From the NCBI GenBank assembly GCA_900547395.1, contig URGP01000018.1, positions 1-52,080 on the forward strand: a stretch of DNA of 52,080 nt, given 5' to 3'. Each line of letters begins with the position of its first letter. Within the stretch, counting starts at the first letter, position 1. This document shows positions 17,239 through 27,304 of this stretch, piece by piece. This stretch comes from an uncultured Opitutales bacterium (GTDB taxonomy: Bacteria; Verrucomicrobiota; Verrucomicrobiia; Opitutales; Intestinicryptomonadaceae). The notes beneath the pieces are model-generated. The model saw only the letters and a program-made list of their open reading frames with translations, did no database searches and had not been told where the DNA came from. Position numbers and translations under genes: made by a program.

Positions 17239-18690
17239 ATGAATATTAAAATTGCACTATTTTCTTTGTCATCGCTTTTGCTTGCGGCGGGTTTTTTGCA
17301 TGCGCAAAAGCAGGTATATCAATCTCAGTTCGAGCGTTCTGCCGTTGACGACAATAAGATGAAGTTAAACCGCGACAAGGAGCCGAAGATTGACGATTCT
17401 TTCAAGCCGCTTTTTAACGGCAAGAATTTGAACGGCTGGCATCAGGCGACGGGAACTGCCAAATTTTTTACAAAGGACGGGGAGATTATCGGAATTGGCA
17501 ATAACGATAAAGATGTTCCCAATTCTTTTTTAGCGACAGACAAGACATACACGAATTTCATTTTGTCTCTCGAATTCAAGTGGGGTGAACATCTCGGCAA
17601 TTCGGGTGTCATGATTTGCGCGGGGATAGACGGCAAGGGCTTGGTTGCGGGCCCTCAAATCGAGATAGAAACCAATCCCGAGCGAGCATGGACGGGCGGG
17701 GTTTATGGGGAGAGGTGCGGCGCGTGGAAGTATTCGCTTTCGCGTAAGGAGCATGACGCCGCCCGCGCCGCCGTCTCAGAATTTAGAGACTGGAACAGGC
17801 TTGTGATAAAATGCGACAATGAGAGAATCCTGACATGGGTAAACGGTGTTCCCTGCGCTAATTTGGACTGGCCGCAGGGTGCTTTCAATATTCTCGACGG
17901 AGGATTTATCGCCTTGCAGGTCCATTCCGGCGGCGCAAGCGAAATTCGTTTTAGAAACATTTTGATAAAAGAGCTTCCCGTAAAGAGCGTGTTTCAAAAA
18001 AAGTTTCGCAAGGGCGCGGTGGCTGACGAAAACATGAAGCTTAACAGCGACAAAGAGCCGAATTTGTCGGCGGGCGGGTTTAAGAAAATTTTTGACGGCA
18101 AGACGCTGAAAGGCTGGCGCAAGGTGAGCGGAACCGCCGAATGGAGCGTTGAAGACGGAGCGATAAAGGGCGTTGGCAACAACGATAAAAACGTGTTCAA
18201 CTCCTTTCTCGCGACCGAGAAAAATTACAAAAATTTCATTCTTACATTTAAGTACAAATGGGGAGAGCCTCTTGGCAATTCGGGCGTGATGGTAAGGGCG
18301 GCTCTCGACGAAAAGGTTTCGGCAAAGGAAAGGGAATTGAAGGGGGACGCGGTGAAAGGCCCTCAAATCGAGATAGAAACCAATCCCGAACGAGCATGGA
18401 CGGGCGGAGTTTACGGGGAGAGGTGTGGCGCGTGGAAATATTCGCTTTCGCGCAAGGAGCATGACGCCGCCCGCGCCGCGGTTTCCGAATTCAGGGATTG
18501 GAACAGGATGACGATTATGTGCAGGGGCGACTCGATAAAAACATGGGTAAACGGCGTGCCCTGCGCGAATTTGGACTGGAACAATTCTTGGTTTGACGCT
18601 TCAAACGGCGGATTTATCGCCTTTCAGGTTCATGCGGGCGGCGTGAGTCGGATATTCATAAAAGATGTCAAAATCAAGGAGCTTAGATAA
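17239..18690 (+). CDS. Exported protein with two tandem DUF1080 (3-keto-disaccharide hydrolase-like) domains
   Basis: The 483-residue product has a signal peptide (MNIKIALFSLSSLLLAAGFL, cut probably after HAQ) and two DUF1080 domains, about 53-235 and 275-482. Each domain has the opening FKPLFNGKNLNGW or FKKIFDGKTLKGW, the LGNSGVM segment and the GPQIEIE motif. DUF1080 is a concanavalin-like beta-sandwich, and some members hydrolyse 3-keto-glycosides; the substrate here is not known. The two copies share a 50-residue identical block, 138-187 and 374-423, that differs only at silent sites. It stands as a single gene after tmRNA. Confidence 0.9.
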   Translation: MNIKIALFSLSSLLLAAGFLHAQKQVYQSQFERSAVDDNKMKLNRDKEPKIDDSFKPLFNGKNLNGWHQATGTAKFFTKDGEIIGIGNNDKDVPNSFLATDKTYTNFILSLEFKWGEHLGNSGVMICAGIDGKGLVAGPQIEIETNPERAWTGGVYGERCGAWKYSLSRKEHDAARAAVSEFRDWNRLVIKCDNERILTWVNGVPCANLDWPQGAFNILDGGFIALQVHSGGASEIRFRNILIKELPVKSVFQKKFRKGAVADENMKLNSDKEPNLSAGGFKKIFDGKTLKGWRKVSGTAEWSVEDGAIKGVGNNDKNVFNSFLATEKNYKNFILTFKYKWGEPLGNSGVMVRAALDEKVSAKERELKGDAVKGPQIEIETNPERAWTGGVYGERCGAWKYSLSRKEHDAARAAVSEFRDWNRMTIMCRGDSIKTWVNGVPCANLDWNNSWFDASNGGFIAFQVHAGGVSRIFIKDVKIKELR

Positions 18691-18779
18691 TTTTTGGGAT
18701 ATGGGTAGAGGCATTAAAAAAATCTTGCCAAAAATACAAAAAAATCTTATTCTTTTCCCAAAATAATAAAAAATTAACA

Positions 18780-19436
18780 ATGCTTACATTATCGGAAGAA
18801 ATAGTTTTGCTTGCCATCGACGAACGCGCAGGGGCTCTTATGCTTCTGCCAGAGCGTTCGCTTGATTTTGCCTTGTCGGGCGCAATGATGATTGAGCTTT
18901 CCATGCGCGGAAAAATCGCAACCGTTGACGATGTGTTTTTGAAAGTCTTAAACAGGGACTCCACGGGCGACAAAATTTTGGACGAAGCTCTTTCGCTGAT
19001 ACCAAGCTCTCCGCATCTGACTATCGAAAACGCGCTTGCCCGCATCGCGAGAAAAGGCGAGTCGTGGGTTTCTAAAACATTCCAAAGCCTTGTCGAAAAA
19101 GATATTTTGGAAAAGAAGGAATCGCATTTTTTGTGGCTTGTGCGCGAAAGCTCTTTCCACGTCAAAGACCACAAACTTTTGGACGGATTGCGTCTCCACA
19201 TTCGCGATGTGATTATAAATGAAAGCATTGAGCCTGACACCCGCGAAATTGCATTGATTTCGCTTATGGACGCCTGCAAAATCAGTTTTACGATTTTTAG
19301 CGACGACGAGCTTGCGAAGTATTCGGAAAGGTTTGAGGAAATCACGAAAAAAGACCCCATTGCAAGAGCTGTTTCGTTTGCAATTTCCGAAATCGAAAAC
19401 GCGATTTTGGAGGTCATTGCCTTTACGGGCGTATGA
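18780..19436 (+). CDS. GPP34 (Golgi phosphoprotein 3-like) family protein
   Basis: 218 residues beginning LTLSEEIVLLAIDERAG, the typical GPP34 opening, followed by a mostly helical protein with SLDFALSGAMMIELSMRGKI and a NALARIARKGESWVSKTFQ region. In eukaryotes GPP34 proteins bind phosphatidylinositol-4-phosphate and sort Golgi enzymes. The role of the bacterial members is unknown; membrane association is only inferred from the family. It is followed by a strong terminator, so it seems to be a single-gene unit. Confidence 0.85.
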   Translation: MLTLSEEIVLLAIDERAGALMLLPERSLDFALSGAMMIELSMRGKIATVDDVFLKVLNRDSTGDKILDEALSLIPSSPHLTIENALARIARKGESWVSKTFQSLVEKDILEKKESHFLWLVRESSFHVKDHKLLDGLRLHIRDVIINESIEPDTREIALISLMDACKISFTIFSDDELAKYSERFEEITKKDPIARAVSFAISEIENAILEVIAFTGV

Positions 19437-19459
19437 GTTTAAGGCTGATTTTTTAACGA

Positions 19460-19488
19460 AATCGCGGAGATTGTGCCGCGATTTTTTG
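19460..19488 (+). terminator. Intrinsic terminator after the GPP34 gene
   Basis: AATCGCGG (19460-19467) pairs with CCGCGATT (19476-19483) around an eight-base loop, followed by a run of T. It lies 24 bp after the stop codon. Confidence 0.85.
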
Positions 19489-19547
19489 TTTTTGTTTTGT
19501 TTGTTGCAAAACTGTTTTCTTTTGGCATCATACTTAAAATATTTTTT

Positions 19548-20873
19548 ATGAAGGCTTATATTTATACGCTTGGGTGCAGGGTAAACCAGTCTGAATCAAT
19601 GATGATTGCAGATTCTCTTGCAAGCTTGGGCGTGGAAATTTCAAGCGCGCCCGAAGATGCTGATTTGATGGTTGTCAATTCCTGCGCGCTAACCGAATCG
19701 GCGGAGGCTAAAACCCGCAGGGCGATAAAGGATTTCAGGCGTAAAAATCCAAATGCGAAAATTTGCGCAACGGGTTGCTACGCACAGACAAATGCGGAAT
19801 CTCTGCGCGAAGTCGGCGTCGGGCTAATCGTTTCAAACGCGAGAAAAAGCGATGTTCCGCGCCTTGCGTATGAATTTGTTTTGTCGGGCAGGGCGGAGCA
19901 GTCCGAATTCTTTAATTCCCAAAATGCAGAAGCTCGTTTTTTGGAAAAGTTGAATTACAGTCAAAAAGACTTGGGCTTTTTGGGCGACACTCCCGTTTCA
20001 GACCGCGCGAACTTAAAAATTCAGGACGGCTGCGACAATGCCTGCGCGTATTGCATAATACCGAGGGCAAGGGGGCTTCCGCGCTCGCGGAGCGTTGAAG
20101 ATATTGTAAAAGACGCGGAAAATCTTGCGTCGAGGGGCGTTGCGGAAATTATTTTAACAGGCATAAACCTATCCAAATTTTCGGGTTCTTTGGCGTCCCT
20201 TGCAAACCGCATAAATTCCATTCAAGGCATAAAGAGAATTGCGTTTGGCAGCATTGAGCCTCCCGTTAAGGAAGTCGAGATATTGTGCTCCATGATGAAA
20301 GACTCTTCGCACAAACTCGCACGCCATTTCCACATATCGCTTCAAAGCGCGTGTTCCAAGACGCTTAAAAATATGGGGCGCAAGTATGGTGTCGGGGATT
20401 TTTTCGGCATGGTCGACTTCATCAAAAGTGCAGACGAAAACATAGGAATAGGAACCGACGTGATTTGCGGCTTTCCTGAGGAGAGCGAAGAGGATTTTGA
20501 GGAAACTTTTGAAAACATCAAGAAATCAAAGCTTAATTTCTTGCATGTCTTCACCTATTCTCCAAGACCCGGAACTTTGGCGGCGTTAAAGCCCCAAATT
20601 CCCATGCCAATCCGTAAGAGGCGTTCAGACGCGCTTAGAGTCTTGGGCGAAACTTTGAAGCGCAAGTTTTTTGAAAGCCAGGAGGGGCGCGAAGAATTTG
20701 TGCTTTTGGAAAACCGGTTGCCAAGCGGAGTTTATTTGGGCTATGCCTCAAACTATGTCCAAACCGCGGTTAAAATCGGCAAGTCCGGGCTGAAAAACCA
20801 AATGTGCAGGGTGAAAATAGGCACTCCCATAGGTTCGGGGCGCGTAAAAGCGGAGTTTTTGGAGCTTGTTTGA
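19548..20873 (+). CDS. mtaB: tRNA (t6A37) methylthiotransferase MtaB
   Basis: A radical-SAM methylthiotransferase that adds a methylthio group to t6A37 in tRNA. The start ATG 19548 gives MKAYIYTLGCRVNQSE, the usual MtaB opening; the frame extends upstream into the terminator and is not used. Three N-terminal cysteines bind one iron-sulphur cluster (GCRVNQ, NSCAL, ATGCYA). The radical-SAM motif DGCDNACAYCIIPRARG binds the second, and a TRAM-like domain ends the protein. At 441 residues the length is normal. The GCRVNQ form points to MtaB rather than MiaB. Confidence 0.93.
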   Translation: MKAYIYTLGCRVNQSESMMIADSLASLGVEISSAPEDADLMVVNSCALTESAEAKTRRAIKDFRRKNPNAKICATGCYAQTNAESLREVGVGLIVSNARKSDVPRLAYEFVLSGRAEQSEFFNSQNAEARFLEKLNYSQKDLGFLGDTPVSDRANLKIQDGCDNACAYCIIPRARGLPRSRSVEDIVKDAENLASRGVAEIILTGINLSKFSGSLASLANRINSIQGIKRIAFGSIEPPVKEVEILCSMMKDSSHKLARHFHISLQSACSKTLKNMGRKYGVGDFFGMVDFIKSADENIGIGTDVICGFPEESEEDFEETFENIKKSKLNFLHVFTYSPRPGTLAALKPQIPMPIRKRRSDALRVLGETLKRKFFESQEGREEFVLLENRLPSGVYLGYASNYVQTAVKIGKSGLKNQMCRVKIGTPIGSGRVKAEFLELV

Positions 20874-20966
20874 CGCTTTTTGGCGTTTTTTGCAAAAATC
20901 TTAAAATAAAAGTGTTGCCCCGCGCGCGCATTTTCGCAAAATATTAAGGAATATATTTTTATTTGT

Positions 20967-23933
20967 ATGTTATCTAAAATTTTCAAACTTTTTGCAGGCA
21001 ACCATTATAAACGCTTTTACAGGAAAGCCCGCCCCGTCGTGGCCAAAATCAACAAGATAGAAGAGGGCTACCGGTCTTTGACGGACGATGAGTTGAAGGC
21101 GAAAACTTCGGAATTTATGGCGCGCATAGCGGCGGGGGAAACGACCGACCAACTTTTGCCGGAGGCTTTTGCCGCCGTCAAAAACGCCGCGCGCAGGCTT
21201 TGCGGCAAGAAAATAACCGTTTGCGGGCATGAACTTACTTGGGACATGGTTCATTACGATGTCCAGCTAATCGGCGGCATCGCCCTTCACCAAAACATGA
21301 TTGCGGAAATGGCTACGGGCGAAGGCAAGACGCTTGTTGCGACGCTTCCGCTTTATTTGAACGCGCTTACAGGCAAAAACTGCCATCTTGTGACCGTCAA
21401 CGAATATCTCGCGCGCCGCGACTCCGAATGGATGGGCTATCTTTACCGCTTTTTGGGGCTTACTGTTGACTGGATTTACAACATGCAGGATACCGAAAGC
21501 AAAAAGCGCGCTTACAAGGCGAACATTACTTACGGAACTGCGAGCGAGTTCGGTTTCGACTATTTGCGCGACAACGGCATGGCAAGCGACGCCGAAAGCC
21601 AGGTTCAAAACGGGCACTTCTATTGCATCGTTGACGAAGTTGACTCTGTTTTGATTGACGAGGCGCGTACGCCGCTCATTATTTCGGGGCCCGTACAGGA
21701 AAACCGCGAGGCACCGTTTATCCGTTTAAAGCCTTTGGTTGAAGAGGTTGTCCGCCACCAGACAAAGCTTTGCAACAAGCTTGCCTCCGACGCCAAGGAA
21801 GAATTCGACAAAACGGGGGATTTGAGCGAAGAAAGCGTTTTGAAGCTTTGGCAGGTAAAGATGGGAATGCCTAAAAACCGCACTCTCCGCCAGCTGATGG
21901 AGCACGGCGTGGCGCGCAAAAAGCTCGACAAGTTCGACATGGAAATGGCGTCCGATTTCCGCAAGGAAGACCGTTTCAAGTTTAAGGAAGAGCTTTACTA
22001 TGTAATCGACGAAAAACAGCACCAGTCCGACCTTACCGAAACCGGCAGAAACTTGATTTCCCCCGACAATCCCGACGCTTTCGTAATGCCCGATCTTGCC
22101 ACGATTTTTGTGGATATTGATTCGCGCAAGGACTTGTCTCCCGAAAAGAAGCAGGAATTGAAGCTCGCCGCTGAAAATGATTTGATAAGGGTTTCGGAGG
22201 AAATCCACTGCATAAGCCAGCTTGTCCGCGCGTATTCTATTTATGAAAAGGACGTTGAGTACGTTGTCCAAGACGGCAAAGTCCATATTGTGGACCAGAA
22301 CACGGGGCGCATAATGTACGGCAGGCGTTGGAGCGAAGGTTTGCACCAGGCGGTGGAAGCAAAGGAAGGCGTGGAAATCGAAAGGGAGACGAAGACATAC
22401 GCCACAATCACAATCCAAAACTATTTCCGCCTTTACTCGAAGCTTGCGGGCATGACTGGCACTGCCGAAACCGAGGCGCAGGAATTTCACGATATTTACG
22501 CGCTTAACGTCATGGCAATCCCTACAAACAAGCCGTGCCGCCGCAAGGATTTTAACGACGTGTTCTTTAAGACGCGCCGCGAAAAATACAATGCCGCAAT
22601 CGCCGAAATCGAAGCGGCGTATAAGCGCGGTCAGCCCGTTCTTGTCGGCACTGCGTCGGTTGAAGCGAGCGAGCTTTTAAGCAGAATGTTGCGCCGCACA
22701 AAAATCCCCCACAATGTTTTGAACGCCAAAAACCACGCGCAGGAAGCCGAAATTGTCGCGCAGGCAGGGCAGAGGGGCGCGGTCACAATCGCAACCAACA
22801 TGGCGGGCAGAGGCACCGACATCAAGCTTGGCGAGGGCGTAAACGAGCTTGGAGGGTTGTATGTCTTGGGTACGGAACGCCACGAGTCGCGCCGAATCGA
22901 CCGCCAGTTGCGCGGCAGATGCGCGCGCCAGGGCGACAACGGCGCGTCCAAGTTCTTGATTTCTCTTGAAGACGACTTGATGCGCCTTTTTGCCGGTTCT
23001 CCCATGGCAAAAATCCTCGACAAAACATTCAAAGAGGGCGAGCCATTGGAACACCCGATAATAAACCGCTCAATCGAGCGTGCGCAAAAGACTGTCGAAG
23101 GTCAAAATTATTCAATCCGCAAACGCCTTTTGCAGTATGACGATGTTTTGAACAAACAGCGCGAAGTCATTTACGGGCTTAGAAACGACACCATAACTTC
23201 TGAAGAGCCGCGCAAAATCGTCTTCGAGCTTATAGAAGAGGAAATCGAAGAGCGCATTGCATCTTTCTATTCGGGAAAAGACAGCGACAACACAGCGGAA
23301 GTGGAGTCTCTTTGCAGCTGGGTTACGAGCAGGTTTCCCATTATGCTTTCTGCCGATGAATTGAAGGGGCTGGATGACAAACAGATGCTTGATGCGATAT
23401 TAAACAAGGTGAAAGCCCTGTATAAAATTCGCGAGGAAGTTGAAAATCCCGAAACATTAAAGCTGATAGAACGCTATGTTCTAATGCGCTCTTTCGACAA
23501 AAACTGGCAGGACCACTTAACGGAAATGGAAGACTTGCGAAAAAGCGTCGGTTTGCGCTCCTACGGGCAGAAAGACCCCTTGAACGAATATAAGAGCGAA
23601 GCCTACAAATATTTTGAACGCCTGCTTTCAAAAATCCGAAACGATTTGTGCCTCGGCATTTTCCGAAGCGCGTCGAGCCTTGAAGCCTTGCAGGAAATTA
23701 TCGCAAGGGCAAGCGGCGAAGTTCTCGCAGTCCATGTAAAGGAAGACGAAGAACCCGCGAAAAAGAAGGACGACATAACGCTCCCCGACGTCAAAATCGA
23801 GCCTGACGAAATGCCGCGCATAGGCAGAAACGAAATGGTTACGATTTGCAAGGGGTCGGAAACCCAAACGCTGAAATTCAAGAAGGCTGAAAACTTGATT
23901 CGCAACGAGGGCTGGCGCATAAAGGAATTTTAA
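20967..23933 (+). CDS. secA: Preprotein translocase ATPase SecA
   Basis: SecA drives export of signal-peptide proteins through SecYEG. The 988-residue protein has the Walker A region [19 protein letters not shown] (near 113), the DEVD box ([18 protein letters not shown], near 222), the GRGTDIKLG motif, the [11 protein letters not shown] motif and the helical-wing region [19 protein letters not shown]. It ends without the zinc-binding C-x-C-x(8)-C-H tail of many SecAs; the tail instead reads [17 protein letters not shown]. It is followed by a short hairpin and lnt. Confidence 0.97.
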   Translation: MLSKIFKLFAGNHYKRFYRKARPVVAKINKIEEGYRSLTDDELKAKTSEFMARIAAGETTDQLLPEAFAAVKNAARRLCGKKITVCGHELTWDMVHYDVQLIGGIALHQNMIAEMATGEGKTLVATLPLYLNALTGKNCHLVTVNEYLARRDSEWMGYLYRFLGLTVDWIYNMQDTESKKRAYKANITYGTASEFGFDYLRDNGMASDAESQVQNGHFYCIVDEVDSVLIDEARTPLIISGPVQENREAPFIRLKPLVEEVVRHQTKLCNKLASDAKEEFDKTGDLSEESVLKLWQVKMGMPKNRTLRQLMEHGVARKKLDKFDMEMASDFRKEDRFKFKEELYYVIDEKQHQSDLTETGRNLISPDNPDAFVMPDLATIFVDIDSRKDLSPEKKQELKLAAENDLIRVSEEIHCISQLVRAYSIYEKDVEYVVQDGKVHIVDQNTGRIMYGRRWSEGLHQAVEAKEGVEIERETKTYATITIQNYFRLYSKLAGMTGTAETEAQEFHDIYALNVMAIPTNKPCRRKDFNDVFFKTRREKYNAAIAEIEAAYKRGQPVLVGTASVEASELLSRMLRRTKIPHNVLNAKNHAQEAEIVAQAGQRGAVTIATNMAGRGTDIKLGEGVNELGGLYVLGTERHESRRIDRQLRGRCARQGDNGASKFLISLEDDLMRLFAGSPMAKILDKTFKEGEPLEHPIINRSIERAQKTVEGQNYSIRKRLLQYDDVLNKQREVIYGLRNDTITSEEPRKIVFELIEEEIEERIASFYSGKDSDNTAEVESLCSWVTSRFPIMLSADELKGLDDKQMLDAILNKVKALYKIREEVENPETLKLIERYVLMRSFDKNWQDHLTEMEDLRKSVGLRSYGQKDPLNEYKSEAYKYFERLLSKIRNDLCLGIFRSASSLEALQEIIARASGEVLAVHVKEDEEPAKKKDDITLPDVKIEPDEMPRIGRNEMVTICKGSETQTLKFKKAENLIRNEGWRIKEF

Positions 23934-23943
23934 TTTTTGCATT

Positions 23944-23972
23944 GGGGCGCGGAAAAAACGCGCCTCTTTTTT
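23944..23972 (+). terminator. Terminator-like hairpin after secA
   Basis: GGGCGCG (near 23945) and CGCGCCT flank an A-rich loop and are followed by six T. It ends five bases before the lnt start (23977), so it may reduce rather than abolish readthrough into lnt. Confidence 0.65.
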
Positions 23973-23976
23973 GAAC

Positions 23977-25719
23977 ATGTCGGGAAAAATTTTGCCAATT
24001 CTTCTCCTGTTTTTCGGATTTGCGCTTTACGCAATGTCCTTTGAGCCGTTTTGTGCGGCGGAAGGGGCGTATGTCTTTTCCGCTTTTTTGCTCTGGGCGG
24101 CGCATTCGTGGAAGTCGTCAAACAGATTGTGGAAAGTCGCCGCATTTGCGGGAGCTTGGGCTTCGTGGATTTTGCTTTTGGCGTGGCTTAGGTTTGTTTA
24201 TCCTCCTTCGGGATATTTTTTCATGGCGGGACTGTCGGCGATAGTGGCTCTCTTCTTTTGGGTATGGCTTTTGGCTCTTAAAAAGTTTACGCCTCTTCCC
24301 TATGAAAGCTTCTTAAAAAGAATTTCAAAAATCTTGTTTCTGGCAGGGTTTTGGGTTGCGCTTGAATGGATTAGGTCGTTTGTGTTTACGGGATTTCCGT
24401 GGCTGTTGCTTGCGCACAGCCAGTGGCAAAGACCCGCAATAATCCAGCCCGCGTCAATCGGCGGGGCTTATTTGGTTTCGTTTGTTTTGATATTCTTCGG
24501 GCTTTCGCTTGGAATGTACGGATGCAGAATTTGGGCTTGGCACAAGTCGAAGCTTGCGGGGGAAAGAGTTGATCGCTTCGGCAAATTCACCCCCGAATTT
24601 TACGTCGGTTGCGGATTTGTTATGGCGAGTTTGTATATGTACATTGGGGATATGCCTAAATCGCAAAACGCCGAAAAAGTTTTCAGGGTAGGAATGGTTC
24701 AAACGGATTTTGCCGGAATTTTGAACTGGGACTTGTCGCTTGCGCAGGGCAATTTGGACGTTCTTAAAAAGCTGACTCTTTCGCTTAAAGGCGCGAATGT
24801 GGATATTGTTGCATGGAGCGAGTCTGCGACGCCCCCGATGTGGCCTGTCATCGGCACAAAGGGGATAAAAGAGTGGTGCGAAAGCGTCTCGAAAGAGGTA
24901 AACGCACCGATAATAATGGGAAACGGCGCGTATTTTAACGAAGGCGGCAAAGTGTCGTCTTACAACGCGGCTTTTTATGTTTCCGAAAAAAACGGCTTGG
25001 ACGAGAATTTTTACGCGAAACAAAAGCTTGTCCCTTTCGGTGAATATCTGCCGTCATGGTGCTTTTTCCTGAAAGAGGCGGTTGTCCCCGTGGGCGGAAT
25101 GACGGCGGGGCAAAAAAGCGTTGTTTTTAATTGCGACATAAAGGGAAAAATCCGCAAAATCTCCCCGATAATCTGCTATGAAGACATTTTTCCGCAAATA
25201 GCGCGCGGCGCGGTCAAGGCAGGGGCTGAAATTCTGTATGTCTGCACAAACGATTCCTGGTACGGGCGCGAGGGCGGGGCGTGGCAGCACGCGGCGCATT
25301 CTGCTTTTCAGGCGGCAAGTTTCAGAAAACCCCTCATAAGGGCGTCTGTAAACGGGCTAAGCGGAGTCTTCGACCAGTACGGCAGGCTCGTGCCAACATT
25401 TGCAATCCGTAATGGCGAAGGAGGAATTTACGACGCCAAGGGAGTTGCCGCAAAGCCTTTTGAAATCGTGAACGAAGAGGGCGAACCTTTGGACGCGGGG
25501 ACGCTTAAAAAAGCCCGCGGCAATCCTCTTTTGAACGATGAAAACTCCATATATTTCAGGGGCGCGGGCTATGCCGACTTGGTGTCTTACAAAAATTTTG
25601 ACGGCGTCGAAACTTTTTATGCGAAATACGGCGATTGGTTTCCGATTGCCTGTTTTGGCTATTCGATAATTTTTCTGATTTTTTGCAAAAAGAGCTTGAC
25701 GAAGCCGAAAGATTATTGA
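23977..25719 (+). CDS. lnt: Apolipoprotein N-acyltransferase
   Basis: Lnt adds the third acyl chain to the N-terminal cysteine of lipoproteins, as required in diderm bacteria. The start is taken as ATG 23977; a TTG two codons upstream is possible. The 580-residue product has several N-terminal membrane helices and a nitrilase domain. The catalytic triad is Glu in AWSESATPP (near 281), Lys in KQKLVPFGEYLP (near 349) and Cys in ICYEDIFP (near 400). A last hydrophobic helix (WFPIACFGYSIIFLIF) ends the protein. Confidence 0.95.
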   Translation: MSGKILPILLLFFGFALYAMSFEPFCAAEGAYVFSAFLLWAAHSWKSSNRLWKVAAFAGAWASWILLLAWLRFVYPPSGYFFMAGLSAIVALFFWVWLLALKKFTPLPYESFLKRISKILFLAGFWVALEWIRSFVFTGFPWLLLAHSQWQRPAIIQPASIGGAYLVSFVLIFFGLSLGMYGCRIWAWHKSKLAGERVDRFGKFTPEFYVGCGFVMASLYMYIGDMPKSQNAEKVFRVGMVQTDFAGILNWDLSLAQGNLDVLKKLTLSLKGANVDIVAWSESATPPMWPVIGTKGIKEWCESVSKEVNAPIIMGNGAYFNEGGKVSSYNAAFYVSEKNGLDENFYAKQKLVPFGEYLPSWCFFLKEAVVPVGGMTAGQKSVVFNCDIKGKIRKISPIICYEDIFPQIARGAVKAGAEILYVCTNDSWYGREGGAWQHAAHSAFQAASFRKPLIRASVNGLSGVFDQYGRLVPTFAIRNGEGGIYDAKGVAAKPFEIVNEEGEPLDAGTLKKARGNPLLNDENSIYFRGAGYADLVSYKNFDGVETFYAKYGDWFPIACFGYSIIFLIFCKKSLTKPKDY

Positions 25720-25745
25720 AAATAGCAAACTTTAATAATTTCTAC

Positions 25746-25819
25746 GCGGGCGTAGTTTAGTGGTAGAACCTCTGTTTTCCAAGCAGATTGTGTCAGTTCG
25801 ATTCTGTCCGCCCGCACCA
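25746..25819 (+). tRNA. tRNA-Gly (anticodon TCC)
   Basis: The 5' strand GCGGGCG pairs perfectly with the 3' strand CGCCCGC, followed by discriminator A and an encoded CCA. The anticodon stem TCTGT/GCAGA closes the loop TTTCCAA, giving anticodon TCC (glycine GGA/GGG). The D-arm is AGTGGTAGAAC. The T-arm GTCAG TTCGATT CTGTC has one T-T mismatch. It lies 48 bp before hisG. Confidence 0.93.
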
Positions 25820-25866
25820 ATTTCTCTTAGCCCGAAACCGATTCGGGCAACAGCAAAGGAATAATC

Positions 25867-26745
25867 GTGAGCAACCCTCTAATTATGCTTGGTTTGCCAA
25901 AGGGCAGCCTCGAAGAATCTACAATCAGCCTTTTTGGCAGGGCAGGCTGGAAAATTTCCAAAAGTTCCCGTTCCTACAAGCCCTCCATCGACGACCCTGA
26001 ACTCGACGGTCGTTTCGTGCGCGCGCAGGAAATAAGCCGCTATGTCGAACTCGGCTTCTTTGACTGCGGCTTGACGGGCTACGACTGGATTATCGAAAAC
26101 AACAGCGATGTCGTGGAAGTTTGCGATTTGATTTACAGCAAGGCAACCGCGCTTAAATCCCGCTGGGTTTTGTGCGTCAAGGAAGACAGCGAAATCAAGT
26201 CTGTTGAAGACTTGAACGGCAAGCGTGTGGCGACGGAACTTGTAAATTTCACAAAAAGGTATTTGCAGGAAAAGGGCGTAAACGCGGAAGTTGAATTTTC
26301 ATGGGGCGCGACGGAAGTGAAAGTTCCCGATTTGGTTGACGCAATCGCCGACATTACCGAAACAGGTTCTTCCATCAAGGCGAACAATTTGCGCATTATC
26401 GACACGATGCTTTACACAAACACAAAGCTGATCGCAAATAAGACCGCTTGGGAAAATCCCGAAAAACGCCGCAAGATTGAATCTATTGCAATGCTCTTGC
26501 AGGCGGCGCTTTCTGCGGCAAGCAAGGTCGGCTTGAAGATGAATTTGCCAAAGTCGAGCTTAAACCGCATTATCGGCGCGCTTCCCGCATTGCGCACACC
26601 GACAATTTCCCAGCTTTCAGACCCTGCATGGGTTGCCGTTGAAACCATTGTCGATGAAAAAACCGTGCGCGAAATTATCCCGACGTTGAAAGAAAACGGC
26701 GCGGAAGGCATCGTGGAATATTCCTTGAACAAGGTTGTTCCCTGA
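25867..26745 (+). CDS. hisG: ATP phosphoribosyltransferase (long form)
   Basis: HisG joins ATP and PRPP in the first step of histidine synthesis. The start is GTG 25867, seven bases after an AAGGA ribosome binding site; an ATG start is not available near the conserved [10 protein letters not shown] opening. At 292 residues it is the long form, with a C-terminal ACT-like domain (about 215-292; [19 protein letters not shown]) that normally carries histidine feedback inhibition. No other his gene is in the window. Confidence 0.95.
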   Translation: MSNPLIMLGLPKGSLEESTISLFGRAGWKISKSSRSYKPSIDDPELDGRFVRAQEISRYVELGFFDCGLTGYDWIIENNSDVVEVCDLIYSKATALKSRWVLCVKEDSEIKSVEDLNGKRVATELVNFTKRYLQEKGVNAEVEFSWGATEVKVPDLVDAIADITETGSSIKANNLRIIDTMLYTNTKLIANKTAWENPEKRRKIESIAMLLQAALSAASKVGLKMNLPKSSLNRIIGALPALRTPTISQLSDPAWVAVETIVDEKTVREIIPTLKENGAEGIVEYSLNKVVP

Positions 26746-26768
26746 TTTCTTAACAAGTTTGTATTTTG

Positions 26769-26797
26769 TAAAAGCCCGCAATTTGCGGGCTTTTTTG
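26769..26797 (+). terminator. Intrinsic terminator after hisG
   Basis: AAAGCCCGCA and TGCGGGCTTT form a perfect 10-bp stem around a three-base loop, followed by TTTTTGT. It lies 25 bp after the stop codon. Confidence 0.92.
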
Positions 26798-26919
26798 TTG
26801 GGGTTGCGCTGAACGTTTGCGCGCAAAAAAATCGCTTTTTGTCAAAAAAAATTTGGCGCGTCACAGCCTTTCAATCGTGCAGCGCAAAAGCATTTTTGCA
26901 GGCAAGCTTTGTGATGATT

Positions 26920-27252
26920 TTATTTCTTTACCGACTTTTTTTTGTAGGAAAGCCCCCAGTCGCGCAGGGATTCTATTACGGGATTCAGGCTCTCTCCCAA
27001 TTCGGTAAGCGAGTATTCCACTTTCGGTGGCACTTGCGCATAGACTTTCCGCTTTACCAGCTTGTCGCTTTCCATCTCTCTCAAATTTTCCGTAAGGACT
27101 TTCTGCGATATTTTTCCTATCGACTTTCTCAGCTCCCCGAAGCGTTTTTTCCCGTCCATGAGGTCGCGTAGTATAAGGAGTTTCCATTTGTCCCCGATTA
27201 GTGCAATGGTTGTTTCAACGGGGCAGGGCGGCAGTTCTTTTTTCGTTCTCAT
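26920..27252 (-). CDS. HxlR-family transcriptional regulator
   Basis: A 110-residue winged-helix regulator from ATG 27252; the frame could start 11 codons upstream at 27285, inside the operator, which is unlikely. It has the family opening CPVETTIALIGDKWKLLILRD and the DNA-recognition region KKRFGELRKSIGKISQKVLT, then the wing VPPKVEYSLTELG. HxlR proteins often keep a cysteine near the N terminus that senses oxidants or aldehydes; the Cys in PPCPVE is present. It is divergent from the cupin gene across a palindromic operator and probably controls both. Confidence 0.92.
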   Translation of the reverse strand: MRTKKELPPCPVETTIALIGDKWKLLILRDLMDGKKRFGELRKSIGKISQKVLTENLREMESDKLVKRKVYAQVPPKVEYSLTELGESLNPVIESLRDWGLSYKKKSVKK

Positions 27253-27272
27253 ATCGCAATAGTTTCCATTTG

Positions 27273-27304
27273 GTAAGTATAGCACAATATTGTGCCTACT
27301 TTAC
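27273..27304. promoter_or_regulatory. Palindromic operator between the HxlR regulator and the cupin gene
   Basis: The core GCACAATATTGTGC (27282-27295) is a perfect palindrome. It is extended by GTAAGTA on the left and TACTTTAC on the right, which match each other with one gap. It overlaps the -35 box of the cupin promoter. On the other strand, a TATACT -10 candidate for the regulator lies inside its left arm. This is the expected position for a repressor or activator that also controls itself. Confidence 0.7.

Noticed and set aside
25746..25867. tRNA-Gly as an integration site of a mobile element
   Set aside because: No integrase, direct repeat of the tRNA 3' end or foreign-looking genes follow; hisG is a normal housekeeping gene.
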